Shown here one piece after another: positions 49,278 to 59,000 of a stretch of DNA of 64,000 nt. The notes under the pieces were generated by a model. The model searched no databases. It worked only from the letters and a program-made list of their open reading frames with translations, and was not told the DNA's origin. Positions within the stretch are counted from its first letter, which is position 1, and every line of letters starts with the position of its first letter. The translations under genes and the position numbers were made by a program. Location of the stretch: the NCBI RefSeq assembly GCF_050016015.1, contig NZ_JBNHEQ010000298.1, positions 8,795 through 72,794 of the forward strand, written 5' to 3'. This DNA comes from Trichodesmium sp002260545 (GTDB lineage Bacteria > Cyanobacteriota > Cyanobacteriia > Cyanobacteriales > Microcoleaceae).

Positions 49278-49736
49278 TTATAAATTATCTTTCATTGTTA
49301 AAATTTTCTCTGCCACATTTTCAGGAATAGGCATTACAGATAATCTATTTCCTTTTTTAACAACTAATAATTCATCCCCAGTAAATTTTTGTTTCAAATC
49401 AGCTAAAGATATTAACTTAGGAAATTCTTCTATAAATTCCACAGAAACAGTTTGCCACCGAGGTGTATTAGGAGTAGATTTTGGGTCGTAATATTTACTT
49501 TCTGGATCGAATTGAGTGGGGTCATAAATGCCACTTTCTAAGATTTTTACTAACCCAATAATGCCAGGAGGAATAGTATTAGAATGATAGAAAAATGCTA
49601 AATCTCCAGGATTCATTTGTCGCAAAAAATTGCGTGCTTGATAATTTCTGACTCCATCCCAAATACAAGTTTTTTCTTGTTTCATATCTGAGATACTGTA
49701 AGTTTTTGGTTCTGATTTTATTAGCCAATATTTCAT
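49278..49736 (-). CDS. EVE-domain protein
   Basis: This 152-residue protein is a complete EVE (PUA-like) domain: YWLIKSEPKTYSI, WDGVRNYQARNFLRQM, GDLAFFYHSNTIPPGIIGLVKI and YDPKSTPNTPRWQTVSVEF. EVE domains bind modified bases such as 5-methylcytosine or modified RNA. The gene is divergent from a type IIG restriction-modification gene 235 bases away, which may be more than chance. Confidence 0.92.
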   Translation of the reverse strand: MKYWLIKSEPKTYSISDMKQEKTCIWDGVRNYQARNFLRQMNPGDLAFFYHSNTIPPGIIGLVKILESGIYDPTQFDPESKYYDPKSTPNTPRWQTVSVEFIEEFPKLISLADLKQKFTGDELLVVKKGNRLSVMPIPENVAEKILTMKDNL

Positions 49737-49971
49737 AATTTAGGGAGTAGGGAGTAGGGAGTGGGAGAGTAGGGAGTAGGGGAGTAGGGAGTGGGAGAGT
49801 AGGGACGTTCCATGGATCGTCTCTACAAGGTTATCATTTTTTTGTGTGGTTTATTAAATTATGGTAGGGGTTTGATTTCCAAATCCCATTTTTGCTTGGG
49901 TTTGGAGACAAAACCCCTACAGTTTTTTTCACAAATTATTTCATACTGCTATATAATTTTATATTTAACAA
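49737..49971. repeat. Heptamer repeats and a family H palindrome
   Basis: tagggagtagggagt repeats occupy 49741-49805. Next is gggacgttccatgg at 49801. Then a family H repeat (49862-49922) runs from gtaggggtttgatttcc to gacaaaacccctac. Family H also occurs at 54942-55000 and 63917-63976. Confidence 0.6.
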
Positions 49972-52900
49972 ATGAACTTACTTCCACCTAGAAAAGCATT
50001 AAATAAAGCATATTTAAAGGTTAGACCTAGTAGGAAAAATATTGAAAAATTCAAAGACAATCTGAAGTTACTTTTAGAGCAAATTAACGAAGCAGAGTCA
50101 GAAGAATTTCATAAAACTTTAATTTCCCAATTTTTACAAGAAACTTTCTACAAACCAAATCATTTTATCAACACAAAGGGGAAAAATGACTTGGTAATTC
50201 ACAATAGCAAAGACCAGAAAAGTAATGTAGGCATAATACTAGAAATCAAGAAACCAACTAATACAAAAGAAATGCTCAAAGTTAATAACCTGAATACTAA
50301 AGCATTTCAAGAGTTGGTATTATACTTTTTGCGCGAAAGTTTACAAGAAAATAACCTAGAAATCAAATATTTAGTAGCTACCAATGTTTATCAATGGTTC
50401 ATTTTTGATGCTCAATTATTTGATAAATACTTTGCTCAAGACAAAAGTTTAGTGCAAAAATTCCATGATTTTGAGGCAGGAAGATTAACAGGTAGAAAAA
50501 CTGACTTTTTCTACAGAGAAATTGCTCAACCAGCTATTGAAAGTATTAAAGGTGAAATTACGTTTACTTACTTCGATATTAGAGAATATCAAACCTATTT
50601 ACAAAGTACAGAAAGCCAAAATGACAAAAAATTAATAGTTTTATATAAACTACTTTCTCCAGAGCATCTATTAAAATTACCTTTTGCTAATGATAGTAAT
50701 AGTCTGGATAAAAAATTTTACGGCGAACTACTTCATATTATTGGTCTGACTGAAATCAAAAAAGCTAATAAAAAACTTATCCAGCGTCAAACAGAAAATC
50801 AACGAAACCGGGGTTCACTTATAGAAAAGGCAATTTTTCAGCTTGATAGTTTATACAAAATTTCTAGACTCGAAAAACCAGAGCAATATGGGGAAAATTA
50901 TCAAGAGCAACTTTTCAATATAAGTTTAGAGTTAGTAATAACTTGGATTAATAGAATCCTTTTTATTAAGCTACTGGAAGCTCAATTAATTAATTATCAT
51001 AAAGGGGATAGCTCTTTCGCATTTTTGAATTTAGAAAAAGTACCAACATATCAGGAATTAAATAATCTTTTCTTTAATGTATTGGCTCGAAAATATAGCG
51101 ATCGCCAGGGCAAGGAAAAAGAAGTTTTTGCTAAGGTTCCATATTTGAATAGTTCCCTTTTTGAGCCAACGGAAATGGAACAGCAAACTATATTTATTAG
51201 TAATCTGACAGAGGAAAAACTGCCTATTTTTTCTGAAACGGTTCTGAAAGATAGTCAAGGTAAAAAACGTCGAGGTGAACTTAATTCTCTAGAATATTTA
51301 TTTGAGTTTCTCGACGCTTACGATTTTAGCAGCGAAGGTTCGGAAGCAATTCAAGAAGATAATAAAACTCTAATTAATGCTTCTGTTTTGGGGTTAATTT
51401 TTGAGAAAATTAATGGTTATAAAGATGGCTCTTATTTTACTCCTGGTTTTATTACTATGTATATGTGTCGTGAAACAATTAGTAGAGCCGTGGTACAGAA
51501 GTTTAACGATATTAAAAGTTGGAATTGTCAAAATCTTGAACAACTTTATGACAAAATTACAGATAAAAAGGAAGCTAATCAAATTATTAATAGTTTAAAA
51601 ATTTGCGACCCCGCTGTAGGTTCAGGACATTTTTTAGTTTCCGCTCTTAATGAAATTATTGCCATAAAAAGCGAATTGAAAATTTTATTAGACAGAAAAG
51701 GAAAAACATTGAGAGATTATCAATTTGCTGTAGTTAATGATGAGTTAGTAGTTACTGATGATGATGGAAAATTATTTGAGTATTATCCGAATAATCAAGA
51801 AAGTCAACGAGTACAAGAAGCCATTTTTCACGAAAAACAGACAATTATTGAAAATTGTTTGTTTGGGGTAGATATTAATCCTAATTCTGTAAAAATTTGT
51901 CAGTTACGGTTATGGATAGAGCTGTTGAAAAATGCTTATTATAAAATGTACGGACGTTCCATGCAACGTCCCTACGAATTGGAAACTTTACCGAATATTG
52001 ATATTAATATCAAGTGTGGTAATTCTTTGATTAGTCGTTATGGTTTAGATTCTGATTTACGACAAGCTTTCAAGAAAAATAAATGGAATATTGAAAGTTA
52101 TCAGAATGCTGTGCAAACTTATCGTCGTGCTGAAAGTAAACAGCAAAAGCGAGAAATGGAAAGGTTGATTCAGGATATTAAAGGTAATTTTAGAACAACA
52201 CTTCAAGGAATAGATCCGAAGAAAAAAAAGTTAAGAAATTTAGAGTATGAAGTTGATGATTTAGTGAATAAAAATCAATTGTCATTATTTGAGGAAACAA
52301 AAGCTGAAAAAAAAGCCAGAGAGAAAAAAATTGATAATTTGAATAATCAGATTGATAAATTAAGAGTTAAAATTGCAGAAATAGAAAGTGGTAAGGTTTA
52401 TGAAAATTCTTTGGAATGGCGATTTGAGTTTCCCGAAGTATTGAATGATAATGGTGATTTTGTTGGGTTTGATGTGGTTATTGGTAATCCGCCTTGGGGA
52501 GCAAAAATAGAACAAAAACAACTACAACATATCAAAACTATAAATTCTGATATTGTTGTGAGAACTACAGATTCTTTTATGTTTTTCATTAACTTAACTT
52601 TCTCCCTCAAATCAAAATTTGGCATTATTTGTCAAATCATTCCAGATGTGATTTTATATCAAGTTGACAATGAAAGGTTACGCACAAAAATTTTCCAAAA
52701 ATCCCAATTAGAGATAGCTATAAATTTAGGAGATGGTATATTTGAAGATGTCTCAAGACCTGCTTGCATTATACTTATGACATCTAATATAAGTAATCTT
52801 TCTCTGGTTGGTGAATACTCTATCGGCAGCCATAAAAAATTGTCTAATCATTTATTAACTGAGTTAAAAACATCATCTTTTCTAGAAATACCGAATCAAA

Positions 52901-53718
52901 TTATTGCCACTAAAAATATTGATGGGTATTACATTCTGAATAGATACCAAAAAACAAAGCTACAGGAATTAATAGATGATGATGGGATTCAAAGAGGAAT
53001 TACTCCCTCTTTGCAAAAAGCTTTTATCGTTGATGAGGAAAGTATCATTAAATTTTCACTAGAAAAAGAGTTTATTTTTCCTACTGTTACAGGTGGTAAG
53101 GATGTCAAAAAATATCTAGTTAAAGATGTTAGTAAAAAAATTATCTACACCCGAAAAATAGATCCTCTTGAATCTATCCCTAAAATAATCAGCTATCTCC
53201 AAACTTTTAGAAATCAAATAACCTCTAAAGAAGTCAAAGAAGGCAAACACCCTTTTTGGTCTTTGAGCCGACCCAGAAACAAAGAATTATTTCTTAAAAC
53301 AGAAAAAATTATTGGCGTAATTACTGGAGACAGAATAATTGCTGCATTAGATATTAATCAGATATTTCCCACAGATGGATTATACGTTATGGCAACTAAT
53401 GTAAGTTGTTCAAATAAATTTATTGTTGGAGTTTTGAACTCAAAGTTATTGACATATTTTTACAGATTATTATCAATGGAGACTAATAGAACATTAGCTC
53501 AAATAAAGCCAACAATTTTAAAGGATTTGCCGATTGAATTTGACAATCAACAAATAGTTATACAAATTGAATCTATAGTTGACAAAATTATTACTACCAA
53601 AAAATCTAAAACTAATCCTGATACAACAGAATTAGAAACACAAATAGACAGACTGGTTTATCAACTTTATAAATTAACAGAAGCAGAAATGAAAATTGTG
53701 GAAGAAACAACAACCTAG
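49972..53718 (+). CDS. Type IIG restriction-modification protein (Eco57I-like) with in-frame repeat insertion
   Basis: This 1248-residue single-chain enzyme has an N-terminal nuclease-like region (NDLVIHN...GIILEIKKP, about 65-95). The methyltransferase has motif I DPAVGSGHFL (D546), FGVDINPNSVKICQLRLW and motif IV NPPW (N839). A coiled-coil segment lies at about 765-800 and a C-terminal specificity region at about 950-1240. Residues 660-668 (YGRSMQRPY) are encoded by a copy of the genome's ggacgtt...aacgtcc palindrome (51952-51971). They replace what is normally a short loop before ELETLPNIDINI. The frame is intact. No separate R or S gene is adjacent. The recognition site is unknown. Confidence 0.88.
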   Translation: MNLLPPRKALNKAYLKVRPSRKNIEKFKDNLKLLLEQINEAESEEFHKTLISQFLQETFYKPNHFINTKGKNDLVIHNSKDQKSNVGIILEIKKPTNTKEMLKVNNLNTKAFQELVLYFLRESLQENNLEIKYLVATNVYQWFIFDAQLFDKYFAQDKSLVQKFHDFEAGRLTGRKTDFFYREIAQPAIESIKGEITFTYFDIREYQTYLQSTESQNDKKLIVLYKLLSPEHLLKLPFANDSNSLDKKFYGELLHIIGLTEIKKANKKLIQRQTENQRNRGSLIEKAIFQLDSLYKISRLEKPEQYGENYQEQLFNISLELVITWINRILFIKLLEAQLINYHKGDSSFAFLNLEKVPTYQELNNLFFNVLARKYSDRQGKEKEVFAKVPYLNSSLFEPTEMEQQTIFISNLTEEKLPIFSETVLKDSQGKKRRGELNSLEYLFEFLDAYDFSSEGSEAIQEDNKTLINASVLGLIFEKINGYKDGSYFTPGFITMYMCRETISRAVVQKFNDIKSWNCQNLEQLYDKITDKKEANQIINSLKICDPAVGSGHFLVSALNEIIAIKSELKILLDRKGKTLRDYQFAVVNDELVVTDDDGKLFEYYPNNQESQRVQEAIFHEKQTIIENCLFGVDINPNSVKICQLRLWIELLKNAYYKMYGRSMQRPYELETLPNIDINIKCGNSLISRYGLDSDLRQAFKKNKWNIESYQNAVQTYRRAESKQQKREMERLIQDIKGNFRTTLQGIDPKKKKLRNLEYEVDDLVNKNQLSLFEETKAEKKAREKKIDNLNNQIDKLRVKIAEIESGKVYENSLEWRFEFPEVLNDNGDFVGFDVVIGNPPWGAKIEQKQLQHIKTINSDIVVRTTDSFMFFINLTFSLKSKFGIICQIIPDVILYQVDNERLRTKIFQKSQLEIAINLGDGIFEDVSRPACIILMTSNISNLSLVGEYSIGSHKKLSNHLLTELKTSSFLEIPNQIIATKNIDGYYILNRYQKTKLQELIDDDGIQRGITPSLQKAFIVDEESIIKFSLEKEFIFPTVTGGKDVKKYLVKDVSKKIIYTRKIDPLESIPKIISYLQTFRNQITSKEVKEGKHPFWSLSRPRNKELFLKTEKIIGVITGDRIIAALDINQIFPTDGLYVMATNVSCSNKFIVGVLNSKLLTYFYRLLSMETNRTLAQIKPTILKDLPIEFDNQQIVIQIESIVDKIITTKKSKTNPDTTELETQIDRLVYQLYKLTEAEMKIVEETTT
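51952..51971. repeat. Palindromic repeat core absorbed into the coding sequence
   Basis: ggacgttccatgcaacgtcc is identical to the core at 14657-14676 in a family C element and near-identical to those at 7433 and 49802. With its flanks (tac...ctac) it adds nine codons in frame. Confidence 0.8.
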
Positions 53719-54192
53719 CTCAAAATATTTATCTAAAAATATTAGATGTAGCGGAGTAGGAACGTTTTCAGCTAAGAGCTGACATTAAACTTATAGCGTG
53801 CGCGAAATGTTTGCGGAGCATTCCGGAACGGAAAACGCATTTTTGCCTGTCCAACGTTTCTACAAGGTGATCATTATATTATTGGTTTCACAGAAATCAC
53901 AAAAGCTAATAAAAAACTTACAACGGGTTCCAACTTATAGCGGTTTTCAGAAAGATAGAATACACCTTGAATAACAAAAACCCTTGTAGGGAGGTTCCAT
54001 GGAACGTCACTACTGTGGTCTACCTAAGTGAAAACTGCTATAATGAGGTACACCCGTCACGAGCAAGATGTACGGTTCCCGAAAAATCGCACTGGGAAGA
54101 TTTAATTTTTAATATCTGTAGTTCATAATAGCAATTTTCTGTAAAAGAGCGATCGCGAATCCTACCCACAATATAAAATATACCCACAAAAC
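53719..54192. other. Intergenic with a family C element
   Basis: It contains tgcgga-type sequence (53807-53838), a short echo of the R-M gene (acagaaatcacaaaagctaat followed by aaaaaactta at about 53890-53920 versus 50749-50778) and a family C element (53936-54042). No gene was seen. Confidence 0.5.
53936..54042. mobile_element. Family C MITE-like element, copy 4 (107 bp)
   Basis: The ends are tatagcggttttca and tgaaaactgctata. The core is gtagggaggttccatggaacg. Confidence 0.72.
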
Positions 54193-54834
54193 ATGAACCA
54201 AACCCAAACCCGATTACCCACAGACACCTGGATAAGAGCAACTTGCTCAGAATACATCCAAACTCTTGAAGACCCAAGTTATGAAAAAGCTAAAGTTTAC
54301 TACCACAAAGGAAGACTCCGAATAGAAATGTCACCAATAGGAAATGACCACGCTAGTGACCACACAGTTATCATTACTGCAGTTGCTTTCTTTGCTGCCA
54401 CTAAAAATATTGAGCTAAATGGTAAAGATAATTGTACCTACCGCAAAACTGGATATCAAGCAACTCAACCTGACGTTTCCTATTACATTGGGGAAAGTGC
54501 TGATGTCATTCCTTGGGGAACTTCTTTTATTGATCTGGATATTTATCCTCCACCAACTCTAGTGATCGAAGTTGCTAATACTTCTTTTGCTGATGATATA
54601 GGGGAAAAACGTTTGCTTTATGAAGCAGTTAAGATTACTGAATATTGGATAGTTGATGTGCAGAATGTAGAAATTATTGCTTTTGCTGTTGCTGACGGTG
54701 GTAGTAGAAAAATTAATCAGTCTCAAGTTTTACCTGGTTTAGACATTTCTGTATTAGAGGAAGCACTTCAGCGTACTCCTCAAACAAATGAAACTCAAGT
54801 TTATACTTGGTTATTACAGCAGTTTCAATCTTAG
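54193..54834 (+). CDS. Uma2 family (DUF820) putative nuclease
   Basis: This 213-residue protein has the Uma2 features YYHKGRLRIEMSPIGNDHASD, TQPDVSYYIG, PTLVIEVANTSFADDIGEKR and YWIVDVQNVEIIAF. The E-x-A form (IEVAN) lacks the Lys seen in the other Uma2 here (EIKS), so the PD-(D/E)xK-like centre differs between the two. The function is unknown. Confidence 0.85.
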   Translation: MNQTQTRLPTDTWIRATCSEYIQTLEDPSYEKAKVYYHKGRLRIEMSPIGNDHASDHTVIITAVAFFAATKNIELNGKDNCTYRKTGYQATQPDVSYYIGESADVIPWGTSFIDLDIYPPPTLVIEVANTSFADDIGEKRLLYEAVKITEYWIVDVQNVEIIAFAVADGGSRKINQSQVLPGLDISVLEEALQRTPQTNETQVYTWLLQQFQS

Positions 54835-55230
54835 CAAGGGAGTGGGGGAGTAGGGGAGTAGGGGAGTAGGGGAGTGAAGGAGTAGAGGAGTAGAGGAGTA
54901 TCATAATATTAACTAACCTACAACAAACCCGGTTTCTGATAACAGAGGTTTAATCTCCCAACCCTAGCAAAAATAGGATTTGGAAACCAAACCCCTAAAG
55001 TTTTTTTCACAAATCATTAACGATTCCTATATAATATCTTTCTGTTTTTGAAACCAAATAGAAGTAGTGCGTTAAATTTTGGGGCGGGTTTATTTCATCT
55101 AATGGTTAAACTCCTTAATTTAACGCGGAACCAGCCCCTACTATTGCACAATTTTAGATATGTCGGTCTACTACTCGGCTATACCGGACATAATATTAAT
55201 TATCAATTATCCATTATCAATTATCCATTA
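54835..55230. other. Intergenic repeats
   Basis: A gggagtaggggagta heptamer run (54838-54899), a family H repeat (54942-55000), a ggggcgggttt...accagcccctactattg repeat (55078-55150) and a single family A-like end (accggacataatatt, 55183). No gene was seen. Confidence 0.5.
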
Positions 55231-57621
55231 TTAAATAATATCTTTCTGTTTCTGAAACCAAATAGTTAAACCTAAATAAATCAGTGAATGTAAACCTAAA
55301 ACTCCCCAACTTAAACCTAAATTTTGCCAATTAAGATTATAAACATCTGAACCAGAAAATGGTAATGGAACGGTACTTCCATCTGGTAATTTAGTTGCTT
55401 CTGGCACCATTTTATTAACATTTACCAATGCTCCATAAGCAGCTACAGACCAACGACTTAACATTACCCAAGAAAATTTACTAGCTATACCTGTCATTTC
55501 AAATAAAACACCAGAAAAAATAATCTGAGGCAACAAGATTAAGGGTAAAGCACTATTAGCTTGAGAAGCATTTTTGAAAATTGAGGAAATCATTAATCCT
55601 AGACTAATACAACTTATTAAAGTTAAAAAGGTAGTAATACTAACTCCTATTTCCCATGAAATTAATTCTGGTTGAGGACTGTCAAAACCAAAGATAATTA
55701 CTGCTGCTATTAATAAAGTTTGGAAAATTGCCAATAATCCCAAAACTATTACTTTTGAACCTAGATAAGCAAATAATCCTAAATTTACCAATCTTTCCCG
55801 AATATAAATAGCTGATTCTTTGACTATTTCTTGCAGAGAACTCGAAAGACCAACCCATAAACAAGCACAAGTAAATACAAATAATACTCGCAAAGCTAAA
55901 GGAGCTAAAGTAGGTTCGGGGTCGCCAATTAATGGATTTTTGTCTCTAACTGCAAATAAAATTAAACCAATACCAATAGGAGCAGTTAATAAAGCTAAAC
56001 CTAAATTAATCGGGTCGCGGAAAATTAATTTAAAATATCGTTCGATTAAAATAAATAGTTGTTGCCAAAAAGAAGCTGGTTGTTGTTTGGGAGGTAAATT
56101 AGTAGGAGGTTTTAAATTATCAATACTCAAATGATTAGAAATATAATGCCGATAATATTCTGATTGCCGAAAATTATTTACCCATTCATTGATATTTTCA
56201 TCACAGGTTTCTAGTTCATTGTAAATATCAGCAAAGTCTCCAGTATTTACAGAGAAAAAAGTTAGAGCTTCTCGAGAAGAACCAAAATAACATAACCGCC
56301 CACCTCTACCTAAAAAAACTACCCTATCGCAAATTCTAATATTAGCTGTGGCATGAGTAACTAAGATAATTGTTCGTCCTTGATTTGCCAACTTTCTTAA
56401 TAACTGCATCATTTTTTTATCTAATCCTGGATCGAGTCCAGATGTCGGTTCATCTAAGAAAAATAATTTCGGGTCTGCTAATAATTCGACGCCAATACTT
56501 ACTCTTTTTCTTTGCCCTCCACTTAACTGACTAACTAATACATTTCTTCTCTCTGTCATTTCTATTTGTTCGAGAGTTTTTTCGACTATTTCTTTCACAT
56601 TAATATCTGGAGGTAAGCGCAATTTTGCAGCATAATTTAATACTTCCCATACTGTTAGTTCTGGATGAATAATATCGTCTTGAGGAACATAACCAATTTG
56701 AGTCCGATAAATATTAAAATTATTCCTTAAATCTTCACCATTAATATAAACTTTGCCTTTAGTTGTCGGGTCTATTCCTAATAATGTTCGCATCAAAGTT
56801 GACTTCCCGGTGCCACTTCCTCCGACTAAAGCCACAAACTGCCCCGGTTCGATCGCGAAAGAGAGATCGTTTAGCAAAACGCGCGTTTTTCCCCGTTGGT
56901 CTCTGACTATTCTGTAGAGACGATCGGCATCAAGACGAATTTGGTTACCGGGGTCGAATACTTCCAAGTTATCCCCTCGACGAATGAGAGTAAAAGGTCC
57001 GATTTTAATCACCGCTCCGTCAGTCAAAACAATAGTATTTTTAACCCGCACCTCATTGACAAAAACACCATTGGTACTATAATCTCGTAAAATGTAGTTA
57101 CCCTGACCATTGGGTTCAATAGTGGCATGACGACGGGAAACAATAGAAGCATTTAATTCTAGATTGGCATCAGGATCGCGACCAAGTAACACCGATCTAT
57201 CTTGCAAAGATATTGAGCGCGTTTTTGGCAAAGATGCTATGGCTACTGGATTATTTGGTTCAAAATATTTGAGCAGGATTTGGTTTTGGGGGTCGAGACC
57301 GATTTTGATTTCTATGCCATTTTGCAGAAGATGACCTTCAGATGGAGTGATGCGGGTGCGGTCGAGAAATAATCCGTTTGTACTTGGTCGATAACTGTCA
57401 CCATCATAAATATAGTAGCGATCGTCTACTTTCTGGATAATAGCATGATAACTAGAAATGACTAACCAATCTGAAGGTACTACTAGATCGGCACGGAGGC
57501 GATCGCGTCCTAAGATATGATTGTCTTGTGTTAGTTGGAGTGTGATAATTTGGCCTTGATTATTTAATTCTATATAAGGATTATTGCTTAAAAGGGTGGT
57601 TTGCCCTGTTTTATTAGTCAT
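55231..57621 (-). CDS. FHA-domain ABC-2 type transporter (half-size ABCG-like)
   Basis: The protein has 796 residues. Two FHA domains lie at the N-terminus (ILGRDRLRADLVVPSD, about 33-100; LLGRDPDANLELNASIVSRRH with STNGVFVNE, about 140-215). An ABC ATPase follows (Walker A GGSGTGKST, signature LSGGQRKRVS, Walker B LFFLDEPTSGLDPG). An ABC-2 membrane domain of about six helices ends the protein. FHA domains read phosphothreonine, so transport may be under Ser/Thr kinase control. The exported molecule is unknown. Confidence 0.92.
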   Translation of the reverse strand: MTNKTGQTTLLSNNPYIELNNQGQIITLQLTQDNHILGRDRLRADLVVPSDWLVISSYHAIIQKVDDRYYIYDGDSYRPSTNGLFLDRTRITPSEGHLLQNGIEIKIGLDPQNQILLKYFEPNNPVAIASLPKTRSISLQDRSVLLGRDPDANLELNASIVSRRHATIEPNGQGNYILRDYSTNGVFVNEVRVKNTIVLTDGAVIKIGPFTLIRRGDNLEVFDPGNQIRLDADRLYRIVRDQRGKTRVLLNDLSFAIEPGQFVALVGGSGTGKSTLMRTLLGIDPTTKGKVYINGEDLRNNFNIYRTQIGYVPQDDIIHPELTVWEVLNYAAKLRLPPDINVKEIVEKTLEQIEMTERRNVLVSQLSGGQRKRVSIGVELLADPKLFFLDEPTSGLDPGLDKKMMQLLRKLANQGRTIILVTHATANIRICDRVVFLGRGGRLCYFGSSREALTFFSVNTGDFADIYNELETCDENINEWVNNFRQSEYYRHYISNHLSIDNLKPPTNLPPKQQPASFWQQLFILIERYFKLIFRDPINLGLALLTAPIGIGLILFAVRDKNPLIGDPEPTLAPLALRVLFVFTCACLWVGLSSSLQEIVKESAIYIRERLVNLGLFAYLGSKVIVLGLLAIFQTLLIAAVIIFGFDSPQPELISWEIGVSITTFLTLISCISLGLMISSIFKNASQANSALPLILLPQIIFSGVLFEMTGIASKFSWVMLSRWSVAAYGALVNVNKMVPEATKLPDGSTVPLPFSGSDVYNLNWQNLGLSWGVLGLHSLIYLGLTIWFQKQKDII

Positions 57622-57691
57622 AATAATATTTGATTTTAGATTCTTTAGCAGACATTTTATTTATATATATTGTGAATCATCGTAAAATTTC

Positions 57692-57984
57692 GGCAAGTGG
57701 GAAACCACCGTCTTTTAAGCGGTGGATGGAAACGACTCGACGGATTTTAATCCGTAGTCAAAAAAATGTGTTATAATTAATTAATAACTTAAAAAGTAGA
57801 CTCAATGGTATGCATGGCCGGAGAGAGTAGTGGCAATTGGCACCGTAAGCGTGGACTGCTGCTGTATACGTACTACGGTACGGTACTGGCAATGTGGTTG
57901 TTTCGAGCAATGTGGAAATCGTGGTTTTAACCCGATTTACAGCTCCTCTGAAGAATCCACGCGACTTTAGTCCGTGGAGTGTCA
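57692..57984 (+). mobile_element. Non-autonomous derivative of the IS200/IS605-type element
   Basis: The left end has the hairpin accaccgtcttttaagcggt and gaaacgactcgacgg...ttttaatccgtagtcaa, which parallels the left end of the tnpB element at 30545-30620. The right end, aagaatccacgcgactttag then tccgtggagtgtca, is the reverse complement of 29187-29219. No tnpB remains; the interior of about 190 bases shows no gene. Such elements can be moved by a helper transposase. Confidence 0.8.
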
Positions 57985-58034
57985 AAATAGAAAATTGATT
58001 TTGAACGACTACTTATACAAAATTCGGTATCTAA

Positions 58035-58113
58035 GTCATTGCGACGGTCACGGAGTGGAAGGAAGCAATCTCAGGGGTTTCGCGAGATTGCTTCCCTGGC
58101 GGTTGCAATGACA
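58035..58113. repeat. Family G palindromic repeat
   Basis: cattgcgacggtcacggag...gaagcaatctcag pairs with gagattgcttcc...cgg...gcaatgac. Relatives are at 14038, 14260 and 59838. Confidence 0.65.
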
Positions 58114-58259
58114 ATTTTTTTTAACCCAATCTTATACTATATAATATTGATGTAGTGAATATAAATTCAAAATTAAAAACTGAAATTTGATAAAAGTATT
58201 GTCAAAAATTAATTTTTCTATCTACTTGACAAACAAAAAAGGAGAAGTTAGTATATTTA

Positions 58260-58543
58260 CATTTATGAACCTTGAGAAATAAATAGTAATTAGTTTTTGG
58301 TCATTTCTTGGTTGTTAAGAGTGGTTAATGAATGGTTTTTCATCTTTGCATGGAACCCCACATACACGCCTCCCAGAATCGCTGTAATGCTGATTCTTTC
58401 GTTGACCCGTGTATGTGCCTTACCAGGAGAGGGTTTGAGGGTCTTAATTTTAGCAAATTTTGCCTTGTTGATGATAAAATCAAAGGGGCGTGTATATTTG
58501 CCTATCTGAAACCCTTACTCTGTCGTTGTTCTGGATCGGAACT
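58260..58543 (+). promoter_or_regulatory. Probable CRISPR leader
   Basis: This non-coding stretch lies next to the first repeat, after a very AT-rich block (58130-58260). It includes ccttaccaggagagggtttg. Placement upstream of the ...attgaaac end fits the usual orientation, but expression was not shown. Confidence 0.5.
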
Positions 58544-58873
58544 CTCTGGAAACCCTAATCCCTATTTAGGGATTGAAACGGTGACGGAAGATCACTTTAG
58601 CTACACTTGTCAGAGCAGCTACTCTGGAAACCCTAATCCCTATTTAGGGATTGAAACTTTATTGCAATAATGATTTTCAATCCGCCCATCAGGCTCTGGA
58701 AACCCTAATCCCTATTTAGGGATTGAAACCATGATTATATTACAAAACCCAAGTACCATATTGGCTCTGGAAACCCTAATCCCTATTTAGGGATTGAAAC
58801 TTGACGTTGAGCTATGCTCTCAGGGTTAGGAATAACACTCTGGAAACCCTAATCCCTATTTAGGGATTGAAAC
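58544..58873 (+). CRISPR. Orphan CRISPR array, five 36-bp repeats and four spacers
   Basis: Identical 36-bp repeats start at 58544, 58622, 58694, 58765 and 58838. Each begins ctctggaaaccc and ends agggattgaaac, with an internal ccctatttaggg palindrome. Spacers are 42, 36, 35 and 37 bp. The fifth spacer region (58874-58904) runs into a family B element. No cas gene is in the window. The ATTGAAAC 3' end is common to many type I and type III cyanobacterial repeats; the subtype cannot be set by repeat alone. Confidence 0.95.
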
Positions 58874-58904
58874 AATCAATCGTTTCAGCAGGTTTAAACA
58901 TAAT

Positions 58905-58996
58905 CAGGACTTACACATAACCACCATATTTAGTAGGGGCGAATGGCATTCGCCCACTACAATTGGTGTATAACTTCACATTTTGCGTAAGTCCTA
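58905..58996. mobile_element. Family B MITE-like element, copy 2, at the CRISPR end
   Basis: The ends are caggacttacac and tgcgtaagtccta. It is 92 bp, as is copy 1 at 7467. It interrupts the sequence 31 bases after the fifth repeat. Confidence 0.75.
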
Positions 58997-59000
58997 ATAA

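Noticed and set aside
54193..54834. Idea that the second Uma2 gene is part of the type IIG R-M system
   Set aside because: A 474-base repeat-filled gap separates them and Uma2 genes are scattered widely in cyanobacteria.
58297..58670. Two overlapping frames at the CRISPR start
   Set aside because: They run from the leader into the repeats (the peptide repeats SGNPNPYLGIET), which is the array translated, not a gene.
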